From Lachnospiraceae bacterium (GTDB lineage: Bacteria; Bacillota; Clostridia; Lachnospirales; Lachnospiraceae), in NCBI GenBank assembly GCA_015057165.1, contig SVEY01000019.1, forward strand, positions 1 to 39,294: DNA of 39,294 nucleotides. The letters are read 5' to 3'. Within the stretch, counting starts at the first letter, position 1, and the number at the start of each line of letters is the position of its first letter. A program made the position numbers and the translations under genes. Below the pieces are notes generated by a model that saw nothing but the letters and a program-made list of their open reading frames with translations, was not told the origin of the DNA and did no database searches. This document shows positions 7,085 to 19,405 of the stretch, piece by piece.

Positions 7085-7326
7085 TACATAAGTATATGGT
7101 ATAAACAATATATATTCACGTTTTTAATTCGAGTTTAGTGTATATTAGAAATTGTTCAATATAAGAAGGTTTCGACAGGACGTCGGAACTAGCCCATTGC
7201 TGACAGGATGTCAGATCAATGGGCGGTTCTTAGTAAATATTATTTAAGACTAATAACAATTTCTTATATACACTTAACGAAGAATTATCCAGTGAATATA
7301 TAATGTTTATGCCATATACGTAGGTA
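7085..7326. ncRNA. 242-bp imperfect palindrome with twin AGGA-loop hairpins
   Basis: Outer arms: 7092-7119 against 7292-7319 match at 26 of 28 positions, one exception being a G-U wobble; the pairing extends to 7085/7326 with two mismatches. Inner arms: 7135-7156 against 7255-7276 match at 20 of 22. Inside is a three-way junction: TAAGAA (7162-7167) with TTCTTA (7227-7232) encloses two hairpins. Hairpin 1 is GTTTCGAC (7169-7176), loop AGGAC, GTCGGAAC (7182-7189). Hairpin 2 is GCCCATTG (7192-7199) with CAATGGGC (7217-7224) plus CTGAC, loop AGGAT, GTCAG. The two loops are nearly identical while their stems differ yet still pair. It lies between divergent holA and lepA. It may be a structured RNA, a lepA leader, or a palindromic mobile element; strand is undecided. 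Confidence 0.6.
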
Positions 7327-7359
7327 TATACGCATGTATATACGTAAGTATATACATAG
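7314..7359. repeat. 12-bp tandem repeat upstream of lepA
   Basis: ATATACG(T/C)A(G/T/A)GT is repeated at 7314, 7326 and 7338, with a partial copy at 7350-7359. It overlaps the outer edge of the palindrome and ends 34 bases before the lepA start. It is AT-rich and could hold the lepA promoter region. Confidence 0.8.
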
Positions 7360-7393
7360 TTGGCTAAAACTATAACATAAAAGCGGAGGCAAT

Positions 7394-9205
7394 ATGTCAA
7401 TAGATAAAAAATACATCAGGAATTTCTGTATAATCGCCCATATAGATCATGGAAAATCAACTCTTGCAGATAGAATAATAGAGAAGACAGGACTTCTTAC
7501 AGAGCGAGAAATGCAGGCTCAAGTTCTGGATAATATGGATCTTGAACGTGAAAGGGGCATTACAATTAAGTCTCAGGCTGTAAGAATCGTATACAATGCA
7601 AAGGATGGCAATGAGTACATATTTAACTTAATTGATACTCCAGGTCATGTCGATTTTAATTATGAAGTATCTCGTTCACTTGCTGCATGTGACGGCGCAA
7701 TTCTAGTTGTAGATGCTGCCCAGGGTGTGGAAGCTCAGACCCTTGCAAATGTGTATTTGGCCCTTGACCACGATTTGGATGTTATACCTGTAATTAATAA
7801 GATAGACCTTCCATCTGCTGAACCTAAGAGAGTGATTGATGAGATAGAAGATGTAATTGGAATTGAGGCCGAGAATGCTCCACAGATATCTGCAAAGACA
7901 GGACTTAATGTGGAAGATGTGCTAGAGGCAATTGTAACTGATTTGCCGGCACCAACAGGTGATAATAATAATCCCCTTCAAGCATTAATATTTGATTCTG
8001 TCTATGACCCATATAAGGGAGTAATTGTCTTTATAAGAGTAAAAGAAGGTACTATTAAGCCTGGAGATCCTATTAAAATGATGGCAAGTAAGGCTGAATT
8101 CGATGTGGTTGAAGTGGGATATTTCGGTGCCGGTCAGTTCGTACCTTGTGATGAACTTACAGCAGGAATGGTGGGATATGTTACGGCTTCAATTAAGAAT
8201 GTATCTGATACGAGAGTGGGTGACACTGTAACTAATAGAGATAACCCTTGTAAAGAGCCACTTCCTGGATACAAGAAGGTTAATCCTATGGTTTATTGTG
8301 GTTTGTATCCAGCAGACGGTGCTAAGTATCCAGATCTTAGAGATGCCCTTGAGAAATTACAGCTAAATGATGCGGCTTTGCAATACGAGCCAGAGACTTC
8401 AATAGCTCTTGGATTCGGTTTTAGATGTGGCTTCCTTGGTCTTCTTCACTTAGAAATAATACAGGAGAGATTAGAGAGGGAATACAATCTTGATCTTGTT
8501 ACTACTGCACCTTCCGTTGTATATAGGGTGCACAAGACAGATGGCGAGATGATAGAGCTTACTAATCCTTCTAATCTTCCCGATCCATCTGAGATTGATT
8601 ATATGGAAGAACCGGTTGTTTCTGCAGAGATAATGGTAACTTCTGATTATATTGGTGCAATTATGGACCTTTGTCAGGAGAGACGTGGAGAGTATATTAG
8701 TATGGAATATATGGAAGAGACAAGAGCTCTTCTTAAGTACACATTGCCTCTTAATGAAATAATTTATGATTTCTTTGATGCACTTAAATCCCGCTCTCGT
8801 GGATATGCCAGCTTTGATTATGAGATGAAGGGTTATGTTAAGTCTAACCTTGTAAAACTTGACATTCTAATTAATAAAGAGCCTGTTGATGCCCTTTCAT
8901 TTATAGTATTCGAAGGTACAGCATACGAACGTGGTCGTAAAATGTGTGAAAAGCTTAAGGGTGAAATTCCTCGCCATTTATTCGAGATACCAATTCAGGC
9001 AGCTATTGGTAATAAGGTTATTGCCAGAGAGACGGTTAAGGCTGTAAGAAAAGATGTTCTTGCAAAATGTTATGGTGGTGATATTTCTCGTAAGAAGAAA
9101 TTGTTAGAGAAACAGAAGGAAGGAAAGAAGAGAATGCGTCAAGTTGGAAATGTTGATATTCCACAAAGTGCATTTATGAGCGTATTGAAGCTTGATGAAG
9201 ACTAA
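7394..9205 (+). CDS. lepA: Elongation factor 4 (LepA), ribosome-associated GTPase
   Basis: A 603-residue translational GTPase, the usual length for LepA/EF4, which acts on stalled or mispositioned ribosomes. G1 is [13 protein letters not shown] (from residue 14), G3 is DTPGHVDF and G4 is NKIDLP. The C-terminus has the family-specific [17 protein letters not shown], the [18 protein letters not shown] domain V block and the lysine-rich tail [22 protein letters not shown] that enters the peptidyl-transferase region. GCGGAGG at 7383-7389 precedes ATG 7394. It overlaps or abuts hemW, the common lepA-hemW operon. The gpr and spoIIP genes that often precede it in spore-formers are missing. Confidence 0.97.
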   Translation: MSIDKKYIRNFCIIAHIDHGKSTLADRIIEKTGLLTEREMQAQVLDNMDLERERGITIKSQAVRIVYNAKDGNEYIFNLIDTPGHVDFNYEVSRSLAACDGAILVVDAAQGVEAQTLANVYLALDHDLDVIPVINKIDLPSAEPKRVIDEIEDVIGIEAENAPQISAKTGLNVEDVLEAIVTDLPAPTGDNNNPLQALIFDSVYDPYKGVIVFIRVKEGTIKPGDPIKMMASKAEFDVVEVGYFGAGQFVPCDELTAGMVGYVTASIKNVSDTRVGDTVTNRDNPCKEPLPGYKKVNPMVYCGLYPADGAKYPDLRDALEKLQLNDAALQYEPETSIALGFGFRCGFLGLLHLEIIQERLEREYNLDLVTTAPSVVYRVHKTDGEMIELTNPSNLPDPSEIDYMEEPVVSAEIMVTSDYIGAIMDLCQERRGEYISMEYMEETRALLKYTLPLNEIIYDFFDALKSRSRGYASFDYEMKGYVKSNLVKLDILINKEPVDALSFIVFEGTAYERGRKMCEKLKGEIPRHLFEIPIQAAIGNKVIARETVKAVRKDVLAKCYGGDISRKKKLLEKQKEGKKRMRQVGNVDIPQSAFMSVLKLDED

Positions 9206-10403
9206 TATGGGAAATAGTATAGAAGACATAGAACTATATATTCATATTCCATTTTGTGTAAAGAAATGTAATTATTGCGATTTTTTATCATTTGCGCCAG
9301 AGGCATTTGGAAATGATTTGTTAATAAAAGAAATGTATGTAAATGCGCTATGCTCTGAGATTGAATTTAAAGGTCGATTATATGAGCATAATAAAGTTAC
9401 AAGTATTTTCATAGGTGGAGGCACTCCAAGTTCGTTAGAGACTAATTACATAGTAAAGATTATGGATGTTATTAATAAGTCATTTAATGTATCGAATGAT
9501 GCTGAGATTACTATTGAGTGTAATCCTGGAACAGTTAATTTTGAGTCTCTTTCTGTATATAAATCTCTAGGAATTAACAGGCTTAGTTTTGGGCTACAGT
9601 CAACTGACGATAATGAACTTAAGGCTCTTGGAAGAATTCATGACTATAGGAGCTTTTTAAACTCAATCGATGCAACAATTAAAGCTGGGTTTGATAATTA
9701 CAACGTTGATCTTATGTATGGTCTTCCGGGACAAAGCCTTAGAAGCTTAAGAAAATCTTTAAGTGATGTAATTAGATTCAATCCTAAGCATTTAAGTGTA
9801 TACTCTCTTATTATAGAAGAGAATACACCTTTTTATGAGAAATATAATGATGATTATATTAATCAATGTATGGGTAAGAGGACAAGTTTTCTTCCTGATG
9901 AAAATGAACTATACGAGATGACAGCCTTTGTTAAGGCGTTCCTTAAAGGAAGAGGCTTTCAGCAGTATGAGATATCAAATTTCGCAAAGAATGGGTACGA
10001 ATGTCGTCATAATATAGGTTATTGGACTAGAAATCAATATATAGGAATGGGACTTGGCGCTTCTTCTTTATATGATGAGACAAGGTATAGGAATATTTCT
10101 AACGTAGATGATTATATTAAGAATTGGTCTGCTACAAATCCTACAAATGAATTCGAAGAAGTTGAGAGGATTACGAAAGAAGAGAGTATGTATGAGTATA
10201 TGATTCTTGGTCTTCGAATGAATAGAGGAGTAAGTGCAGAAGAGTTCTATGATATATATGGAAGAACTCTAGAGAATGTATACGGAAGTCAAATTGAAAG
10301 GCTTATAAATCAGGAACTACTTATTAATGATGGTAATCGAATTAAGCCAACACCAAGAGGTTTGGAATTACAGAACATAGTAGCAAGAGAATTTATTAAG
10401 TAA
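9195..10403 (+). CDS. hemW: HemW-type radical SAM heme chaperone
   Basis: About 402 residues. The radical SAM cluster motif is [11 protein letters not shown] (CxxxCxxC), followed by [11 protein letters not shown] and NRLSFGLQS. The HNIGYW block (HNxxYW) is the heme-binding motif of HemW, a heme chaperone, and separates it from oxygen-independent coproporphyrinogen oxidase HemN, as does the CNYCDF ending of the cluster motif. Start is uncertain: ATG 9195 overlaps the end of lepA by 11 bases; ATG 9207 follows the lepA stop directly and still leaves an intact N-terminus ([17 protein letters not shown]). Either way translation is likely coupled to lepA. A terminator follows at 10492. Confidence 0.92.
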   Translation: MKTNMGNSIEDIELYIHIPFCVKKCNYCDFLSFAPEAFGNDLLIKEMYVNALCSEIEFKGRLYEHNKVTSIFIGGGTPSSLETNYIVKIMDVINKSFNVSNDAEITIECNPGTVNFESLSVYKSLGINRLSFGLQSTDDNELKALGRIHDYRSFLNSIDATIKAGFDNYNVDLMYGLPGQSLRSLRKSLSDVIRFNPKHLSVYSLIIEENTPFYEKYNDDYINQCMGKRTSFLPDENELYEMTAFVKAFLKGRGFQQYEISNFAKNGYECRHNIGYWTRNQYIGMGLGASSLYDETRYRNISNVDDYIKNWSATNPTNEFEEVERITKEESMYEYMILGLRMNRGVSAEEFYDIYGRTLENVYGSQIERLINQELLINDGNRIKPTPRGLELQNIVAREFIK

Positions 10404-10491
10404 GTTTTAAGTGGATTTTTTCATTGACTCCTCAATATATTTATCTGTCAGAGATTTCCTGTATAGTAATATGGCGTAATTCTTTTATTGT

Positions 10492-10524
10492 AAGAAGCTC
10501 ACATAGGGCTTCTTTTCTTTTTTT
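10492..10524 (+). terminator. Terminator of the lepA-hemW operon
   Basis: AAGAAGC (10492-10498) pairs with GCTTCTT (10508-10514), followed by TTCTTTTTTT. It separates lepA-hemW from the heat-shock operon. It lies in the 315-base gap before hrcA, which also holds the hrcA promoter and CIRCE. Confidence 0.8.
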
Positions 10525-10593
10525 GAAAATGTTTAATAATAGGGCATTTCTTCATTCTTTTATAAAGTTTTTAAAAAGTTCACAAAATAATCC

Positions 10594-10622
10594 TTGACAT
10601 TAGTGTTTCTTGGTGTTAAATT
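10594..10622 (+). promoter_or_regulatory. Promoter of the hrcA-grpE-dnaK-dnaJ operon
   Basis: TTGACA (10594-10599), a 17-base spacer and TAAATT (10617-10622) form a housekeeping sigma-A promoter. The start point should fall near 10629, just before CIRCE, the usual layout for HrcA-repressed heat-shock operons. Confidence 0.88.
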
Positions 10623-10637
10623 ATCTCTAGAAAGATA

Positions 10638-10664
10638 TTAGCACTCTAATAATTTGAGTGCTAA
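10638..10664 (+). promoter_or_regulatory. CIRCE operator (HrcA binding site)
   Basis: A perfect TTAGCACTC (10638-10646), nine-base spacer, GAGTGCTAA (10656-10664). This is the full consensus inverted repeat bound by HrcA. It lies in the 5' leader of hrcA, so the operon should be autorepressed and released by heat or by shortage of GroEL. Confidence 0.98.
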
Positions 10665-10718
10665 CAGACAAAAGTAAGTAACTAGATTAATAATAGCAAC
10701 TAGGCTAGAGGGGTTACA

Positions 10719-11792
10719 ATGGACCAGTTAGATGAGAGAAAAGAGATAATTCTTAATGCAATAATTCAGAATTATTTAGAAACAGGTGAACCTGTTGGCT
10801 CGCGTACAATTTCAAAAAGTTATTTGAATCTGAGTTCTGCAACAATTCGAAATGAGATGGCTGATCTTGAGGAGTTAGGATATATTGTTCAACCTCATAC
10901 TTCTGCAGGAAGAATTCCTACTGATATGGGATATCGTTTCTATGTAGATCACCTTATGGCTGAGAAAGAACGAGAAGTTACTCAGATGCAGGAGATAATG
11001 TTTGAGAAGACAGGTAAGATGGAGAAGCTTCTTAAGCAGGTTGTTAAGGTCTTAGCAAATAATACTCAATATGCAAGTATGATTCTTGCACCTAGTGTTG
11101 TATCTAACAAAGTTAAATTTGTTCAGATATCGAATGTGGATGATAAGCATGTATTATCTGTTGTGGTAATGGAAGGTAACCTTGTTAAGAATAAAGTTAT
11201 TGAAGTTGAGAAGCCTCTTGATAATGAGACAATGCTTAAGCTTAATATGCTTCTTAATACTAATCTTAACGGGCTAACAGTTAATGATATTAATCTTGGC
11301 CTTATCTCTAATATGAAAGAACAGGCTGGAATACATGAAGAAATTGTTGATCAGGTATTAAAGTCTGTTGCAGATACTATCAAAGAAGATGAGGATTTGG
11401 AAGTATACACAAGCGGTGCAACTAATATTTTCAAGTATCCAGAGCTTAGTGATTCTGAGAAGGCAAAAGATTTAATTAATGCATTTGAAGAAAAGCAGCA
11501 GCTTGCTGATTTCATTGAAGAAGCCAGTTCAGAAGCTGAAGGTGAGGCTGATGAAACTGGAATACAAGTTTATATTGGAAATGACTCCTCAATCAAGACC
11601 ATGAAGGATTGCTCAGTTGTTACGGCAACATATGAACTTGGTGAAGGAGTGAAAGGTACAATAGGTATTATTGGACCGAAACGAATGGATTATGAAAATG
11701 TACTTGATAATCTGAAGAATTTGAAATCGCAACTTGAACAGGTCGTCAAAGACGGCAAATCAAAAGATGTTATTGATTCTAATAGCCCCTAG
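10719..11792 (+). CDS. hrcA: Heat-inducible transcription repressor HrcA
   Basis: A 357-residue repressor that binds CIRCE and needs GroEL for activity. The N-terminal winged helix holds GEPVGSRTISKSY and LSSATIRNEMADLEELGYI, followed by the family block QPHTSAGRIPTDMGYRFYVD. The C-terminal half has the domain ending VKGTIGIIGPKRMDYENVL. An acidic insertion (about residues 265-285, EEASSEAEGEADETG) sits just before GIQVYIGND and looks like a lineage-specific linker. AGGGG before ATG 10719 serves as ribosome site. First gene of the heat-shock operon. Confidence 0.97.
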   Translation: MDQLDERKEIILNAIIQNYLETGEPVGSRTISKSYLNLSSATIRNEMADLEELGYIVQPHTSAGRIPTDMGYRFYVDHLMAEKEREVTQMQEIMFEKTGKMEKLLKQVVKVLANNTQYASMILAPSVVSNKVKFVQISNVDDKHVLSVVVMEGNLVKNKVIEVEKPLDNETMLKLNMLLNTNLNGLTVNDINLGLISNMKEQAGIHEEIVDQVLKSVADTIKEDEDLEVYTSGATNIFKYPELSDSEKAKDLINAFEEKQQLADFIEEASSEAEGEADETGIQVYIGNDSSIKTMKDCSVVTATYELGEGVKGTIGIIGPKRMDYENVLDNLKNLKSQLEQVVKDGKSKDVIDSNSP

Positions 11793-11829
11793 GCTTTAGA
11801 TATATATTTTAAAGAAAGGGAAAGGGAAA

Positions 11830-14479
<2,650 letters not shown>

Positions 14480-14488
14480 GAGTAGACG

Positions 14489-15667
14489 ATGGCAGAATCA
14501 AAGAGGGACTATTACGAGGTCCTAGGAGTAAGTAAAAGCGCTAGTGAGAGCGAAATTAAATCTGCATATAGAAAGCTGGCTAAGAAGTATCATCCGGATG
14601 TAAATCCGGGTGATAAAGAAGCTGAGAAGAAATTCAAAGAAGCATCTGAGGCTTATGCTGTTCTATCTGATGCTGACAAGAAGGCACAGTATGATAAGTT
14701 TGGACACGCGGCATTTGATGGTTCCATGGGTGGTCCAAGTATGGACTTCTCTAGTATGGATTTCTCAGACATATTTGGCGACATATTCGGCGATATATTC
14801 GGAGGCTTTGGATTCGGTGGAGGAAGAAGCCGTTCTAATGGTCCAATGAAAGGCCAGAATATAAGAACTGCTATAACAATTACATTTGAAGAGGCAGCAT
14901 TTGGATGCGAGAAAGAGATTGAGCTTGTATTAAAAGATCCTTGTAATACATGTAATGGAAGCGGCGCTAAGCCAGGTACTTCTAAGACTACATGTACAAA
15001 ATGTAATGGTAAAGGTAAGGTTATGATGACGCAGCAGACACTCTTTGGAGTTATGCAAAATGTGTCTACTTGCCCTGATTGTAATGGTAGCGGTCAGATT
15101 ATCAAAGAGAAATGTCCTGCATGTGCGGGAACAGGTTATGTGTCTTCTAAGAAGAGAATTCAGGTATCCATCCCGGCTGGTATTGACAATGGTCAAAGTG
15201 TAAGAATTAGAGATAAGGGTGAGCCTGGAATTAATGGAGGACCAAGAGGAGACTTACTTGTAGAAGTAAGAGTTAAGCCTCACCCAATATTCCAAAGACG
15301 CGATTATGACATCTTCTCTAATGCACCTATATCATTTGCACAGGCAACGCTTGGTGGAGAGGTTATGATTGATACGCTTGACGGCAAGGTAATATATGAG
15401 GTTAAACCTGGAACACAGACTGATACAAGAATCAGACTCAAGGGTAAAGGAATTCCTTCACTTCGTAATAAGGGAGTAAGAGGAGATCATTATGTGACAT
15501 TAATTGTACAGACTCCAACAAGCCTAAGTGCCGAAGCAAAAGAACTTCTTCGTCAATTCGATGAGAAGACAGGTGATACATTAAAGCCTGGGGGGACGCA
15601 GGTAAAGCAAGAAAAGAAGAAAAAAGGCTTTATGGGTAAAATCAAAGATGTTGTTGATGATTTGTAA
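14489..15667 (+). CDS. dnaJ: Hsp40 cochaperone DnaJ (type I)
   Basis: A 392-residue type I DnaJ that delivers substrates to DnaK and stimulates its ATPase. The J domain is at residues 6-72 with the HPD tripeptide in [12 protein letters not shown] Gly/Phe/Asp-rich linker (about 85-115) contains repeated DIFGDIFG units. Four zinc-binding CxxCxGxG repeats are intact: [24 protein letters not shown] and CPACAGTG. The C-terminal domains end with a basic [11 protein letters not shown] tail. It begins nine bases after dnaK with GGAG ahead of the start. In many Firmicutes prmA follows immediately; here that linkage is broken by about 7 kb. Confidence 0.98.
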   Translation: MAESKRDYYEVLGVSKSASESEIKSAYRKLAKKYHPDVNPGDKEAEKKFKEASEAYAVLSDADKKAQYDKFGHAAFDGSMGGPSMDFSSMDFSDIFGDIFGDIFGGFGFGGGRSRSNGPMKGQNIRTAITITFEEAAFGCEKEIELVLKDPCNTCNGSGAKPGTSKTTCTKCNGKGKVMMTQQTLFGVMQNVSTCPDCNGSGQIIKEKCPACAGTGYVSSKKRIQVSIPAGIDNGQSVRIRDKGEPGINGGPRGDLLVEVRVKPHPIFQRRDYDIFSNAPISFAQATLGGEVMIDTLDGKVIYEVKPGTQTDTRIRLKGKGIPSLRNKGVRGDHYVTLIVQTPTSLSAEAKELLRQFDEKTGDTLKPGGTQVKQEKKKKGFMGKIKDVVDDL

Positions 15668-15694
15668 GAAGTTAAATACTGATATGTAAAGAAA

Positions 15695-15740
15695 GGCGAT
15701 TGCTACATTAATAAAGTGGTAATCGCCAATTTTATTTTTT
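15695..15740 (+). terminator. Terminator of the heat-shock operon
   Basis: A 12-bp stem, GGCGATTGCTAC (15695-15706) with GTGGTAATCGCC (15716-15727) including two wobbles, is followed by a T-rich run at 15730-15740. Confidence 0.9.
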
Positions 15741-15815
15741 GTGGGAAAAATTTCACAACTATTACAATGAAATATGATAAAATATTAATAATAGTGTGAG
15801 TGAGGAGAGGCACCT

Positions 15816-18437
15816 ATGGGGAAAAGATTATTTGACAAAAGTATAACAAAGAGAATAATTAGTCTAGTACTTTGTGCAACGCTTGTTGCATCTTCTTTCT
15901 TTGGAACAGCGCAGGCAAATAGCCAAGGCGTGTCAGGTACATATCAATATTCAGCTTTTGAAGGAAGTAACAAGCAATCCACAGATAGTTTTGAATATCA
16001 TGATGAGTGCTTTCAAAGACCATCGTCTATGGGTTGTCGTCATTTGATTACCTTATCTGCGCAGGCAGCTATATCATCTCGAAGTAGATTCGGTGAGAAG
16101 GAAGATAAATACGAACAGGATACTTCGAATGGTGCGCAGAATGTCAAAGCTTTCCTAAGTAATATGGGCTTTGAAGATGTTGAAGCTAATGAGTGGTATT
16201 CCCATGAAATGCAGGAAGATTCTGTTGGAGTTTCGGTTGGACATAGAACTATTAATGCAAATGGCAAGACATATACTTTGCTTGCAATCATTCCTAGATC
16301 AGCAGGATATAGGCAGGAATGGGCAGGTGATATGAATGTTGAAAATGGTAATATTCATAAAGGTTTCAAAGAAGCAAGAGATGAAGCCTTAAGATTTACT
16401 AAACAGTATATTAATAATCATAATATAACAGGGAATCTGAAGGTGTGGATTGCCGGTCATAGTAGAGGAGGAGCTGTATCTAATGTCCTAGGTGGATTTT
16501 TTGCAGGTGGCGGAATTAGTTATTTTGGAGATGGTGTATCAATTACACCTGACGATGTGTATTGCTATACTTTTGCTACACCTAGAACTATTCGTCAAGA
16601 CGCTTCTAATAATGATGTGCTTAGTGTAGATGGTGCCAGATCGGGAGTATACATTTATGATACGCCTGGAGGAGCATATCAATTTACTGGTGGTGGTATT
16701 ATTGAACCAGTAGATGATATATTTGATGGAATTAGAAATTATCCATTTCCATACGACATTGTAACATATTTGCCTTTTGATCTATGGGGATATACTTATT
16801 ATGGTGACATATGTGAATATGAAGGTGTCACTGAAGATATGATGAAAGAACAGTTAAAGGCATTAGATGAAAATGTCTATAATAATTATAATAAAGATTC
16901 ATCACCTTCAGGATTTCATGAGAAAACAGTTAATATTGCTAACCTTTCCTTAGAAGATGAGCCACTTGGATTAAGTGGAGAAGATGGGATGATATACTTT
17001 ATTCAAAACAGGTTGATACAAGGGATACAACACTTTGATACAATAGATAAGTATGTTGATGGTGACTATCAGGAAGCTTTATCTTCTTATTCTGCTGCAT
17101 TCTTTATGATGCAACCAGTCTTTGATGAGATAGAGGGGGTAGAATCACTCATTGTGCAGCCAATGCTATTTAGCTATCTTGATTTTGCTGCTAATAAGCT
17201 AAAGGACGAAGGAAGAGCGCAAGATGAGATGGAAGGTGCGGCAATAGCACTGCTTGAGATAATTGAATTTGCAATCGATGATTATAGGGATATTGACTCA
17301 TATAATGCGGACGACTTTGTGTTGGACCTTGCTAATTTTGTAAAAGAGAATAAGGATAAGGAAGCTGTAGCTAAGATTAAAGACGCTATAACTAAGGCTA
17401 TACCACCTAGTTATGCTGGTACTGTTAAATCATTGCTTGGAAATTTCTATCATGATCCAACAGTAGATGTAGGCCAGCTTACATTAGGAGATGTTATTCT
17501 TGATTATATTATTGCATGTACAGATGGAGCTGCAGGAACTAAGGCTGCACAAACAGATGTAAAATATAATGACCCTAAAGAGGTTAGAAAATTTTTCTAT
17601 ACTGTTCTTTCTATGTTGGGATTTTTTAATGAAGATATTAATAAAATAAAAAATGCAGTAAATAATGGAAATGGACTTTTTAAAGATGTCTCTAAAGCTG
17701 TTCTAGAATTTATGATGAAATACAAAAACCCTGATACAGGAGGAACAGAGACATATACAACTTTAGCAGAAGCCGCTGATGGTGAATTTGCAGATGCACT
17801 TGAAGTAATTGATACAAAAGCAAATAATATAATTGATAGTAAGGGATTGTACAATCAGGAATTTAAAGATATGTTAAATGGACATATTGTTCAAGCAAAA
17901 AATGATATTTCAAAAATGCGAATTGTAATAATGGATGTATTATTTGATAATGATAGTACATTTGACACAGAATATAATATTAATAATCTTGCTACCCTTA
18001 TTGGAAATATTAATAGAATTCCGTTTGCACATTATACTGAGCTTTGTATCGCTTATGCCAAGGCAGGAAATGCTTTAGACAAGGATGAAGATGTAGTAGT
18101 ACTTGCACCAATTGCTAATTATCTAGTGTATAATGGACAAGCGCAAGACCTTGTTCTTCCAGGATATATCACTAATAGTGATGTGTATTATGCATTAAGT
18201 GATAGTGAGTATATAAAGCCTGATGATGATAAGTATTCACTTGAGATCCCTAAAGGAACAAATCCTGGAACTTATTATGTATGGTATAAGGGCGTAGGAG
18301 ACGTTCATCATAAAGATACAAGTCCTGGCTATATAGCAGTTACAATTGCAGAATCTGGTGGACTTGTACCTAATGCTTATGGTAATAAAGTAGCTAATGT
18401 ACCTAAGACAAAAGATATATTGAGAAGCGTTATATAA
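15816..18437 (+). CDS. Secreted lipase-like (class 3 fold) protein with Ig-like tail
   Basis: An 873-residue exported protein. Residues 1-35 form a signal peptide with a basic start (KRLFDKSITKR) and a core SLVLCATLVASSFFG ending near AQA. Residues about 60-300 resemble lipase class 3/Mbeg1-like alpha/beta hydrolases: GHRTINANGKTYTLLAIIPR, HKGFKEARDEA and the nucleophile elbow WIAGHSRGGAVSNVLGG (S216), then a strand YTFATPRT. A long helical region of unknown role follows (about 330-760). Residues about 768-855 look like an MBG/Ig-like module (YNGQAQDLVLPGY, then GTNPGTYYVWYKGVGD), frequent in Lachnospiraceae surface proteins. No LPXTG, SLH or membrane anchor is visible, so release or non-covalent attachment is likely. 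The substrate is unknown. Confidence 0.75.
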   Translation: MGKRLFDKSITKRIISLVLCATLVASSFFGTAQANSQGVSGTYQYSAFEGSNKQSTDSFEYHDECFQRPSSMGCRHLITLSAQAAISSRSRFGEKEDKYEQDTSNGAQNVKAFLSNMGFEDVEANEWYSHEMQEDSVGVSVGHRTINANGKTYTLLAIIPRSAGYRQEWAGDMNVENGNIHKGFKEARDEALRFTKQYINNHNITGNLKVWIAGHSRGGAVSNVLGGFFAGGGISYFGDGVSITPDDVYCYTFATPRTIRQDASNNDVLSVDGARSGVYIYDTPGGAYQFTGGGIIEPVDDIFDGIRNYPFPYDIVTYLPFDLWGYTYYGDICEYEGVTEDMMKEQLKALDENVYNNYNKDSSPSGFHEKTVNIANLSLEDEPLGLSGEDGMIYFIQNRLIQGIQHFDTIDKYVDGDYQEALSSYSAAFFMMQPVFDEIEGVESLIVQPMLFSYLDFAANKLKDEGRAQDEMEGAAIALLEIIEFAIDDYRDIDSYNADDFVLDLANFVKENKDKEAVAKIKDAITKAIPPSYAGTVKSLLGNFYHDPTVDVGQLTLGDVILDYIIACTDGAAGTKAAQTDVKYNDPKEVRKFFYTVLSMLGFFNEDINKIKNAVNNGNGLFKDVSKAVLEFMMKYKNPDTGGTETYTTLAEAADGEFADALEVIDTKANNIIDSKGLYNQEFKDMLNGHIVQAKNDISKMRIVIMDVLFDNDSTFDTEYNINNLATLIGNINRIPFAHYTELCIAYAKAGNALDKDEDVVVLAPIANYLVYNGQAQDLVLPGYITNSDVYYALSDSEYIKPDDDKYSLEIPKGTNPGTYYVWYKGVGDVHHKDTSPGYIAVTIAESGGLVPNAYGNKVANVPKTKDILRSVI

Positions 18438-18477
18438 GACTAATAATTATTGCATATAATATAGGATATTATAATAC

Positions 18478-18500
18478 AACCCCGCCGTGCTGGCGGGGTT
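18478..18500. terminator. Bidirectional hairpin between convergent genes
   Basis: AACCCCGCC (18478-18486), five-base loop, GGCGGGGTT (18492-18500). It is GC-rich in very AT-rich surroundings. Flanking T/A runs are imperfect, but its position between convergent genes fits termination in both directions. Confidence 0.8.
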
Positions 18501-18537
18501 ATTTATATATTGTTATTATATATCTAATTTTTTAGGT

Positions 18538-19389
18538 TTAGAAGCTTCCTGTTGAATGACTTCCTGAACTTCCACCACCATATCCACCGCTAGAAGAATT
18601 GTTCTTAGGCTTGGCGGTTTTTGTGACGTTACTGTATAGGAATCTGTCGCTTTGTGATGTTATGTTAAGTGAACCTTCTCTTACGTAATCAGTGGCATCT
18701 GTTTTCATTGCAACGCTCTTAAGCTGTGCTTTAATTATTATACATATAAGTACTGCTAAGATAACACCAATTACAAGTGATATAATAATCCTTTTTACCC
18801 ATGGAAATGCTGCTTTATTTCTTGAGCCGTCTTCATTAATGCTTACTGCCATATCAGAGGCTTTGTCTGCGTATTTTGTAAATGCTTTATAATAATTTCC
18901 ATCTGTCAAATCACTTGTGACATATTCTCTTAATTCATCTTTTGCTTTGTCATTAAGATTTCTTTTGCTTCCAGGATTATATGTGCCAACATCAACTTTT
19001 CTTGATGAAATATCAACTGTTAATGTAATGCAGAAGTTTGATGGCGATTTGCCTTGTACATTTGTTCTGTAATAACTATCAGCATATGATTGAATTGCGC
19101 TTTCTGATAAACCCTGATTTGTTGTTAGAACAACAATGTTGCAATCACTATTAGAAGAAGACATATCCAGTGTCTCTAGTAACTGCTGAGGCTCGCTTCC
19201 TTTGAGTAGTCCGGCTTTATCATCTAATAACAGAGAACCACTTGTTGTACTAGCTGCTGCTTCAGGAGAATTAATGTTAGAAGCAGTTGTATTTGTTTTG
19301 CTTTCTGTGGCGCATACTGGAATCGAAAATGTAATAGTGAGTAATGCCACCATAGCAAGTATGATTGATTTTTTTATTGATTTTCTCAT
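18538..19389 (-). CDS. TPM-domain membrane protein (YdjH/YgcG-like)
   Basis: A 283-residue membrane protein. Residues 1-30 are a signal peptide (IILAMVALLTITFSIPVCA). Residues about 50-175 form a TPM domain: LLDDKAGLLKGSEPQQLLETL, NIVVLTTNQGLSE, YADSYYRT and ITLTVDISSRKVDVGT. A membrane helix follows (IIISLVIGVILAVLICIII), then a cytoplasmic or exposed tail ending in Gly/Ser repeats (GGYGGGSSGSHSTGSF). ATG 19389 is preferred over a GTG at 19401 because that GTG lies inside the GGAGG ribosome site. It is the last gene of a three-gene operon with a zinc-ribbon protein and an SPFH protein, the same trio as B. subtilis YdjG-YdjH-YdjI. Role: membrane stress response by context. Confidence 0.82.
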   Translation of the reverse strand: MRKSIKKSIILAMVALLTITFSIPVCATESKTNTTASNINSPEAAASTTSGSLLLDDKAGLLKGSEPQQLLETLDMSSSNSDCNIVVLTTNQGLSESAIQSYADSYYRTNVQGKSPSNFCITLTVDISSRKVDVGTYNPGSKRNLNDKAKDELREYVTSDLTDGNYYKAFTKYADKASDMAVSINEDGSRNKAAFPWVKRIIISLVIGVILAVLICIIIKAQLKSVAMKTDATDYVREGSLNITSQSDRFLYSNVTKTAKPKNNSSSGGYGGGSSGSHSTGSF

Positions 19390-19405
19390 CTTAATATACA
19401 CCTCC

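Noticed and set aside
7165-7185. tmRNA 5' end (TTCGACAGG is similar)
   Set aside because: No tag-peptide reading frame, no alanine-tRNA-like acceptor and no T-arm in the next 300 bases; the match is explained by hairpin 1.
7085-7326. 6S RNA
   Set aside because: The overall long-rod shape is similar, but the centre holds two side-by-side hairpins instead of the single open bubble of 6S RNA.
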